Source: Roseburia sp. CAG:10041_57
GTDB taxonomy: Bacteria; Bacillota; Clostridia; Lachnospirales; Lachnospiraceae
Direction: 5' to 3'
Length of the DNA: 18,579 nt
NCBI GenBank assembly: GCA_001916965.1
Contig: MNTL01000086.1
Location: forward strand, 1 to 18,579
The notes beneath the pieces were generated by a model. It was given only the letters and a program-made list of their open reading frames with translations. It did no database searches and had not been told where the DNA came from. The position numbers and the translations under genes were made by a program. Shown here in pieces: positions 13,130-18,579 of this stretch; the stretch's first letter is position 1, and each line of letters starts with the position of its first letter.

Positions 13130-16100
13130 TTAGTCATCCAGAGAATCTGACGAATCGAAGTCATCCTCGAAATCGTCCTCTAAGTCGTCATCCTCTTCCT
13201 CTTCATCGTAAGAATCTACTAAATCCCCACTGTTTGAATCGAATTCCTTCTTAGTATATCCGTCAAAAGATTCTTTGCCGTAGTCATACTTATTATCGCC
13301 TTCCATCTCCACACGGAAATCTGTATCACTGTAATCAACAGATTCCATAATTTCAACTTCATTGCGGTTCTCATCGTATACCTTTACGTCAAGAGCCAGA
13401 GACTGTAACTCTTTGAGCAATACCTTAAAGGATTCAGGAATACCAGGTTCAGGGATATTCTCGCCCTTGATGATTGCTTCATAAGTCTTCACACGTCCTA
13501 CTACATCATCCGACTTCACAGTCAGGATTTCCTGCAGTGTATAGGATGCGCCATAAGCCTCCAAAGCCCAAACTTCCATTTCTCCGAATCGCTGTCCACC
13601 GAACTGAGCCTTACCACCTAAAGGCTGCTGTGTAACTAAGGAGTACGGTCCGGTTGAACGTGCATGGATCTTATCATCTACCAAGTGGTGAAGCTTCAGA
13701 TAATGCATGTGACCGATAGTTACAGGGCTGTCAAAGTACTCACCTGTTCTACCATCTCTTAATCTGACCTTACCATCTCTTGAAATAGGAACTCCCTTCC
13801 ATAACTTTCTATGGTCTCTGTTCTGATACAGATAATCCATAACTTCAGGAAGCAGCTCTTCTTTATGCTTTGCCTCGAATTCTTCCCATTCAAGGTTTAC
13901 ATAATCGTTAGCCAGATCCAGTGTATCCATAATATCTGCTTCGTTTGCACCATCAAATACAGGCGTGGAAACGTTAAAGCCTAATGCTTTTGCAGCCAGA
14001 GATAAGTGAATCTCCAATACCTGTCCGATATTCATACGTGAAGGTACGCCCAAAGGATTCAATACGATATCAAGAGGACGTCCATTAGGCAGATATGGCA
14101 TATCTTCTACTGGAAGTACACGGGAAACAACACCCTTGTTACCATGACGACCAGCCATCTTATCACCTACGGAGATCTTTCTCTTCTGTGCGATATAAAT
14201 ACGAACTACCTGGTTTACTCCCGGTGAAAGCTCTGTATCACCATTTGCTCTGGAAAATACCTTAGCATCAACAACAACGCCATATTCACCATGAGGAACC
14301 TTGAGGGATGTATCCCTAACTTCTCTTGCCTTCTCACCAAAGATTGCACGAAGAAGTCTTTCTTCTGCTGTCAGTTCTGTCTCTCCCTTAGGAGTAACCT
14401 TACCAACCAGAATATCACCGGCACGGACTTCTGCACCAATTCTGATGATACCTCTGTCATCCAGATCCTTGAGTGCATCATCACCAACACCAGGAACATC
14501 TCTTGTGATCTCTTCCGGTCCCAACTTGGTATCACGTGCATCTGTTTCGTACTCTTCCATATGGATGGATGTATATACATCATCCTGAACCAGTCTCTCA
14601 CTTAACAGAACGGCATCTTCGTAGTTATAACCTTCCCAGGTCATGAAACCGATCAGAGGGTTCTTACCAAGACCAAGTTCACCGCCACAGGTTGAAGGAC
14701 CATCAGCGATTACCTGTCCTGCTTCTACATGATCGCCCTTGAATACGATAGGCTTCTGATTGTAGCAGTTTGACTGATTGCTTCGAGTAAATTTATATAA
14801 ATGGAACTCTGCCTTCTCGCCATCATCATAAGTCATTCTGATCATCTTGGAAGATACATATGTGATTGTACCAGGCTTCTTAGCCACAACACATACACCA
14901 GAGTCTACAGCTGTCTTTACTTCAATACCCGTACCAACTACAGGTGCTTCTGTAATCATAAGAGGTACTGCCTGACGCTGCATGTTAGATCCCATCAACG
15001 CACGGTTCGCATCATCGTTCTGCAGGAATGGAATCAATGCAGTAGCTACTGAGAATACCATTCTAGGTGATACGTCCATGTAATCGAACATAGTCTTAGG
15101 ATATTCCTGTGTTTCATCCAGGTAACGACCAGATACGGAGTTACGTACAAAATAGCCATTCTCATCCAAAGCTTCATTCGCCTGTGCTACATGATAATTG
15201 TCCTCTTCATCTGCTGTCATGTATACAACTTCGTCTGTGACACGAGGATTCTTAGGATCTGTCTTATCGATCTTTCTATATGGAGCTTCAATAAATCCGT
15301 ACTCATTAATTCTTGCATAAGATGCCAGAGAGTTGATCAGACCGATGTTAGGGCCTTCAGGAGTCTCGATAGGGCACATTCTTCCGTAATGGGAATAATG
15401 TACATCTCGAACTTCGAATCCGGCACGGTCTCTTGAAAGACCACCAGGTCCCAATGCAGATAAACGTCTCTTATGAGTCAGCTCACCAAGAGGGTTGTTC
15501 TGATCCATGAACTGTGACAACTGGGAAGATCCGAAGAACTCCTTAATTGCAGCCTGTACGGGCTTAATATTGATCAGTACCTGCGGAGATACATCATCAG
15601 AATCATGAGTTGTCATTCTTTCACGAACAACTCTTTCCATTCTGGAAAGACCAATACGGTACTGGTTCTGTAACAATTCGCCTACAGCTCTGATACGTCT
15701 GTTGCCCAGATGATCGATATCATCGCTGTTGCCCAGACCATACTCAAGATGCATATTATAATTAATAGAAGCAAGGATATCTTCCTTAGTAATATGTTTT
15801 GGAATCAGTTCATGTACATTCTTCTGGATTGCATCTGCAAGTTCTTCAGGATTCTCAGAATACTCTTCCAGAATCTTACGAAGTACAGGGAAATATACCT
15901 GTTCTGTAATTCCAAGAGAATGAGGGTCACAATCAACGAAGTTGGTAATATCTACCATCATGTTGGAAAGGACTTTAACAACCTTCTCTTCTGTCTGAAT
16001 CCATACAAAAGGTACTGCTGCGTTCTGGATTGTATCTGCCATCTCCATAGTAACAGTATCGCCCTTCTGTCCTAATACTTCACCTGTGAAAGGATCTACT

Positions 16101-16993
16101 ACATCCTCTGCAAGCTGTGCATTACGGATTCTGCTTCTCAATGCTAATTTCTTATTGAATTTATAACGGCCAACCTTAGCCAGGTCATATCTTCTTGGGT
16201 CAAAGAACATAGCTGTAACAAGGTTCTCTGCACTATCCAAACTGAAAGGCTCGCCTGGACGAATCTTACTGTATAATTCCTTCAGGCCTTCCTGGTAGTT
16301 CTCAGCAGTATCCTTGGTAAAGCTTGCATGAATCTTGGGTTCATCACCAAATAATTCAAGAATTTCTTCGTTTGTACCTACACCAAGAGCTCTGATAAAT
16401 ACAGTAATAGGTACTTTTCTTGTTCTATCTACACGCACATAAAAAACATCGTTAGAATCAGTTTCATACTCCAACCATGCACCACGGTTAGGAATTACTG
16501 TACAAGAGAATAATTTCTTACCGATCTTATCATGTGCAATACCATAATAGATACCGGGTGAACGTACTAACTGGCTGACGATAACACGCTCCGCACCATT
16601 AATTACGAAGGTACCTGTTTCAGTCATCAGTGGGAAATTACCCATAAAAATCTCATGTTCGCTGATTTCTTCTTTTTCCTTATTATGAAGGCGAACTTTG
16701 ATCTTTAGGGGGGCTTCATAAGTTAAATCTCTCTCTTTGCATTCTTCGATCGTATGCTTGATTTCATCTTCAGCTAAGACGTAATCTACAAATTCCAGAC
16801 TTAATCGTCCGCTGTAGTCCGTAATCGGTGAGATATCCGCAAGAGCTTCACGAAGTCCTTCATCAAGAAACCATTTGTAGGAATCCTTCTGGACTTCAAT
16901 CAGGTTCGGCATTTCCAGAACCTCTTTTCGTCGTGAATAGCTCATACGCATTGTCTTACCGGCGGTAACTGGACGTATTCTGTTCTTTTCCAT
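13130..16993 (-). CDS. rpoB: RNA polymerase beta subunit
   Basis: The beta subunit forms the other pincer of core RNA polymerase and carries the rifampicin pocket. In the 1287-residue protein the rifampicin region is at about 488-514: GSSQLSQFMDQNNPLGELTH, with Asp497, His507 and Ser512 at the positions of E. coli Asp516, His526 and Ser531, all in the sensitive form. The conserved RVCPIETPEGPN-type stretch (here RMCPIETPEGPNIGLI) follows, and KMAGRHGNKG and GEMEVWALEAYGA mark the active-site and C-terminal clamp regions. The last 35 or so residues form a very acidic, low-complexity tail (DEEEEDDDLEDDFEDDFD). The ATG at 16993 has a weak GGGGTG about 7 bases upstream. It has its own promoter and is separated from rplL by a terminator. 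Confidence 0.99.
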   Translation of the reverse strand: MEKNRIRPVTAGKTMRMSYSRRKEVLEMPNLIEVQKDSYKWFLDEGLREALADISPITDYSGRLSLEFVDYVLAEDEIKHTIEECKERDLTYEAPLKIKVRLHNKEKEEISEHEIFMGNFPLMTETGTFVINGAERVIVSQLVRSPGIYYGIAHDKIGKKLFSCTVIPNRGAWLEYETDSNDVFYVRVDRTRKVPITVFIRALGVGTNEEILELFGDEPKIHASFTKDTAENYQEGLKELYSKIRPGEPFSLDSAENLVTAMFFDPRRYDLAKVGRYKFNKKLALRSRIRNAQLAEDVVDPFTGEVLGQKGDTVTMEMADTIQNAAVPFVWIQTEEKVVKVLSNMMVDITNFVDCDPHSLGITEQVYFPVLRKILEEYSENPEELADAIQKNVHELIPKHITKEDILASINYNMHLEYGLGNSDDIDHLGNRRIRAVGELLQNQYRIGLSRMERVVRERMTTHDSDDVSPQVLINIKPVQAAIKEFFGSSQLSQFMDQNNPLGELTHKRRLSALGPGGLSRDRAGFEVRDVHYSHYGRMCPIETPEGPNIGLINSLASYARINEYGFIEAPYRKIDKTDPKNPRVTDEVVYMTADEEDNYHVAQANEALDENGYFVRNSVSGRYLDETQEYPKTMFDYMDVSPRMVFSVATALIPFLQNDDANRALMGSNMQRQAVPLMITEAPVVGTGIEVKTAVDSGVCVVAKKPGTITYVSSKMIRMTYDDGEKAEFHLYKFTRSNQSNCYNQKPIVFKGDHVEAGQVIADGPSTCGGELGLGKNPLIGFMTWEGYNYEDAVLLSERLVQDDVYTSIHMEEYETDARDTKLGPEEITRDVPGVGDDALKDLDDRGIIRIGAEVRAGDILVGKVTPKGETELTAEERLLRAIFGEKAREVRDTSLKVPHGEYGVVVDAKVFSRANGDTELSPGVNQVVRIYIAQKRKISVGDKMAGRHGNKGVVSRVLPVEDMPYLPNGRPLDIVLNPLGVPSRMNIGQVLEIHLSLAAKALGFNVSTPVFDGANEADIMDTLDLANDYVNLEWEEFEAKHKEELLPEVMDYLYQNRDHRKLWKGVPISRDGKVRLRDGRTGEYFDSPVTIGHMHYLKLHHLVDDKIHARSTGPYSLVTQQPLGGKAQFGGQRFGEMEVWALEAYGASYTLQEILTVKSDDVVGRVKTYEAIIKGENIPEPGIPESFKVLLKELQSLALDVKVYDENRNEVEIMESVDYSDTDFRVEMEGDNKYDYGKESFDGYTKKEFDSNSGDLVDSYDEEEEDDDLEDDFEDDFDSSDSLDD

Positions 16994-17087
16994 GACATTT
17001 CACCCCGTTCTTCATGATATAAATCTATTTACATTTACGCCATTTGGGCACAAAACGAGCACAATTCATCACAATAGCGCACACTAC

Positions 17088-17116
17088 ATATTAACACAAC
17101 ACCCTGTGCAAGTCAA
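17088..17116 (-). promoter_or_regulatory. Sigma-A promoter for rpoBC
   Basis: On the minus strand TTGACT (17116-17111) is 17 bases from TAATAT (17093-17088), and the TG one base before the -10 makes it an extended -10 promoter. Transcription should start near 17081, leaving about 88 bases of leader before the rpoB ATG. The 229-base gap between rplL and rpoB otherwise holds only the rplL terminator and this leader. Confidence 0.85.
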
Positions 17117-17167
17117 CTACTTTTTTCCATAATTGCAAATTATTTTTGCGTTTATCTTTACATGAAA

Positions 17168-17199
17168 AGAACCGGGTAGGAATATCCCCACCCGGTTCT
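17168..17199 (-). terminator. Rho-independent terminator after rplL
   Basis: AGAACCGGGT (17168-17177) pairs with ACCCGGTTCT (17190-17199) through 10 bp around a 12-base loop. On the minus strand the stem runs into TTCTTTTCATG, a short T-run. It is 23 bases after the rplL stop. Termination is probably partial, since L12 is needed in excess over RNA polymerase and reduced read-through into rpoB would suit that. Confidence 0.85.
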
Positions 17200-17222
17200 G
17201 TAAAGTTCTATGATTACTTAAA

Positions 17223-17597
17223 TTATTTAAGAGTAACCTTAGCGCCTTCAGCTTCAAGCTTAGCCTTGATATCTTCAGCTTCTGCCTTAGCAGCTGCTTC
17301 CTTGATTGTCTTAGGAGCGTTATCAACTAAATCCTTAGCTTCCTTTAAGCCAAGACCTGTTGCTTCACGAACAACCTTGATAACCTTAACCTTGTTAGGA
17401 CCAACTTCTGTTAATTCTACATCGAACTCGTCCTTCTCTTCAGCTGCTGCTGCGCCTGCGCCTGGTGCTGTAACTACTACACCTGCTGCTGCGGATACTC
17501 CGAACTCTTCTTCACAAGCTTTTACTAAATCATTTAATTCTAATACAGTTAATTCTTTGATAGCATCGATAAATTCTGCTGTTGTTAACTTTGCCAT
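17223..17597 (-). CDS. rplL: 50S ribosomal protein L7/L12
   Basis: L7/L12 forms the flexible stalk that recruits EF-Tu, EF-G and other GTPases to the ribosome, as dimers bound to L10. The 124-residue protein has the N-terminal dimer domain (MAKLTTAEFIDAIKELTVLE), an Ala/Gly-rich hinge (about 40-55) and the C-terminal domain with GLGLKEAKDLVDNAPK. The ATG at 17597 gives the usual MAKLT start. An in-frame ATG at 17612 would add five residues but lies on the GGAGG (17606-17610) that serves the true start. It is 57 bases after rplJ, with which it forms a unit, and is followed by a terminator. Confidence 0.98.
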   Translation of the reverse strand: MAKLTTAEFIDAIKELTVLELNDLVKACEEEFGVSAAAGVVVTAPGAGAAAAEEKDEFDVELTEVGPNKVKVIKVVREATGLGLKEAKDLVDNAPKTIKEAAAKAEAEDIKAKLEAEGAKVTLK

Positions 17598-17654
17598 TTT
17601 ACTTACCTCCATTGATAATTTAAAATAATTGTTCTTTACTAAATTCCGATAGAA

Positions 17655-18206
17655 TTATTCTGCCGGAGTCTCTTCTGCTGCTGGAGCTTCCTCTGCTGCA
17701 GGAGCTGCTTCGCATGCACCTGCACCGCCTTTTTCTGCGATCTGATTAAGCACACGAGCAAAGTTTGTAATAGGAGACTGAATACTTCCAAGGAACTTGG
17801 AGAGCAGTTCTTCTCTTGAAGGGATGTTAGCGATTGCTGCAATACCCTGTGCGTCGTAAACGATACCTTCTACGACACCCGCCTTCATCTCAAGTGCAGG
17901 GCAATCCTTAGCAAAATTATTAATAATTCTTGCAGGAGCTGTTGCATCAGTCTTGCTGATTGCGATAGCATTTGTACCCTCTAAACTTGATGTTAAGCCT
18001 TCGAATGCTGTACCCTTGAATGCACGGGTCATCATTGTGTTCTTGTAAACCTTGTAAGTTACTCCCGCTTCACGAAGCTGCTTACGAAGAGCTGTATCCT
18101 GAGCTACTGTGATTCCACGATAGTCAACAACTACTACAGATGCGGCATCCTGAATATTTGCAGAAATTTCTTCAACGATAGGCTGTTTCAGTTCAATCTT
18201 TGCCAT
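17655..18206 (-). CDS. rplJ: 50S ribosomal protein L10
   Basis: L10 anchors the L7/L12 stalk to 23S rRNA and, as the L10-L12 complex, represses its own message by binding the leader. The 183-residue protein has the RNA-binding domain with VVVVDYRGITVAQDTALRKQ and YKVYKNTMMTRA, then the long helix that binds L12 dimers. It ends in an Ala/Glu/Pro-rich tail (EAAPAAEEAPAAEE), making it longer than the E. coli protein; such tails are frequent in clostridia. The ATG at 18206 has AAGGAGGTAGA about 8 bases upstream. It is preceded by a leader with the L10-binding fold and an attenuator. Confidence 0.98.
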   Translation of the reverse strand: MAKIELKQPIVEEISANIQDAASVVVVDYRGITVAQDTALRKQLREAGVTYKVYKNTMMTRAFKGTAFEGLTSSLEGTNAIAISKTDATAPARIINNFAKDCPALEMKAGVVEGIVYDAQGIAAIANIPSREELLSKFLGSIQSPITNFARVLNQIAEKGGAGACEAAPAAEEAPAAEETPAE

Positions 18207-18231
18207 TTGTTCTACCTCCTTATAGATTTAG

Positions 18232-18251
18232 TCTGAAAGTTTCCTTTCAAA
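18232..18251 (-). promoter_or_regulatory. GAAA-capped hairpin between the attenuator and the rplJ ribosome binding site
   Basis: On the minus strand TTTGAAAG (18251-18244) pairs with CTTTCAGA (18239-18232) through 8 bp including one U-G pair, closed by GAAA (a GNRA tetraloop). It ends about 10 bases before the AAGGAGG of rplJ. It may be part of the anti-terminated form of the leader. Confidence 0.4.
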
Positions 18252-18275
18252 TTGCCGAAAAGGAGTCTCATATAA

Positions 18276-18308
18276 TAAGAAAACCTCCCTATTCAAAGAC
18301 AGAGAGGT
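18276..18308 (-). terminator. Attenuator terminator in the L10 leader
   Basis: On the minus strand ACCTCTCT (18308-18301) pairs with AGGGAGGT (18290-18283) through 8 bp including one U-G pair around a 10-base loop, and is followed by TTTTCTTATTATA. It is a transcription terminator inside the leader, upstream of rplJ, the usual arrangement for L10-dependent attenuation in Bacillota. Confidence 0.7.
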
Positions 18309-18411
18309 AAAAGTAATCTTGTTAAACTCTTTTCCTCGGTAGGCGTTACGCTTACGCTTCCGGTTGCCCATCAGCACCTACTGTCTTCGGCATGGTTTCA
18401 AAACCTTGTAT

Positions 18412-18457
18412 AGAATATCACGCATTTATATAAGTGTCAAGCATTTTTTGCAAAAAA
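18412..18457 (-). promoter_or_regulatory. Strong sigma-A promoter for rplJL with UP-element-like A/T tracts
   Basis: On the minus strand a perfect TTGACA (18440-18435) is 17 bases from TATTCT (18417-18412), with TG one base before the -10 (extended -10). Directly upstream of the -35 is TTTTTTGCAAAAAA (18457-18444), a palindromic pair of T and A tracts that fits an UP element. Together these mark a very strong promoter, as expected for stalk proteins. Confidence 0.88.
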
Positions 18458-18480
18458 ATTGCAGGTAATTCTGTCTGGTA

Positions 18481-18578
18481 GTTACTGTTCACTCGTACCT
18501 CGTTCCAGCAACAATTTATGCACACAAAATCAATTGCATTGATTTTGGCGCATGCAAACTCGTGATTTTCATGCATAA
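18481..18578. repeat. Structured intergenic element at the right edge
   Basis: The last 100 or so bases, upstream of the rplJ promoter, hold no gene but several nested inverted repeats. CAAAATCAA (18525-18533) and TTGATTTTG (18539-18547) form a perfect 9-bp hairpin; TTATGCA (18516-18522) and TGCATAA (18572-18578) enclose it; GTTACTG (18481-18487) pairs with CAGCAAC (18506-18512), better on the minus strand where the one mismatch becomes G-U. GCATG (18550-18554) and CATGC (18570-18574) give an alternative pairing. It resembles a REP-like or small structured repeat, but only one copy is in the window. Confidence 0.45.
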
Positions 18579-18579
18579 T

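Larger units (their letters stand above)
18222..18405 (-). promoter_or_regulatory. Ribosomal protein L10 leader (autoregulatory mRNA leader)
   Basis: The leader of about 185 bases between the predicted start of transcription (near 18405) and the rplJ ribosome binding site carries features of the L10 leader family (Rfam, by name). On the minus strand it opens with GGTTTTGAAACC, then CCGAAGACAGTAGGTG, and later CCTACCGAGG; GTAGG (18381-18377) pairs with CCTAC (18343-18339), closing a structured region of about 40 bases that would be the L10-L12 binding site. A terminator-like hairpin and a second small hairpin lie between this and the gene. Excess L10-L12 is expected to favour termination and so lower stalk protein synthesis. 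The family call is by pattern, not by a covariance search. Confidence 0.8.

Noticed and set aside
18444..18457. TTTTTTGCAAAAAA as a terminator of a gene to the right
   Set aside because: The palindrome has almost no G-C content and no loop; its place directly above the -35 fits an UP element better.
1..18579. tRNA genes, rRNA genes, CRISPR arrays, toxin-antitoxin pairs
   Set aside because: None of the gaps holds a cloverleaf, repeat-spacer pattern or paired small genes that I can see.

Overview
The window looks like a chromosome segment from a Clostridia member of the Bacillota, most likely a Lachnospiraceae-type gut anaerobe. The basis is the translated sequences of EF-Tu, EF-G, S12, RpoB and RpoC, the strong AGGAGG ribosome binding sites, the AT-rich intergenic DNA, and a small pseudopilin set that includes a DUF4860-like protein. 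Genus cannot be fixed from the sequence alone.

Layout. Read on the minus strand, right to left, this is the classic ribosome/RNA polymerase block: an L10 leader with attenuator, rplJ, rplL, terminator, rpoB, rpoC, terminator; then, after an interruption, rpsL, rpsG, fusA, tuf, terminator. Each sub-block has a recognisable sigma-A type promoter (upstream of rplJ, rpoB, rpsL and tuf). At the left edge the plus strand holds the 3' end of another gene, possibly an XRE-type regulator.

The unusual part is 5423-9282. Six genes on the opposite (plus) strand sit between rpoC and rpsL. They encode a transglutaminase-fold lipoprotein, a GspF/PilC-type inner-membrane platform protein, and four small single-pass proteins. 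I read these four as pseudopilins resembling, in order, G-like, J-like (DUF4860-like), I-like and K-like minor pseudopilins. The block starts divergently from rpsL and ends convergently on rpoC at a shared bidirectional terminator. No assembly ATPase, prepilin peptidase or obvious major pilin is present, so the set must borrow them from elsewhere or act as a pared-down envelope machine.

How it works together. The minus-strand genes supply the transcription and translation machinery, with L10 feedback control at the leader and separately promoted rpoBC, str and tuf units. The plus-strand block probably builds a short envelope-spanning pseudopilus with a surface lipoprotein protease or transglutaminase. 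Its place inside the block may be simple insertion. No tRNA, rRNA, CRISPR array, insertion sequence or phage gene was seen.
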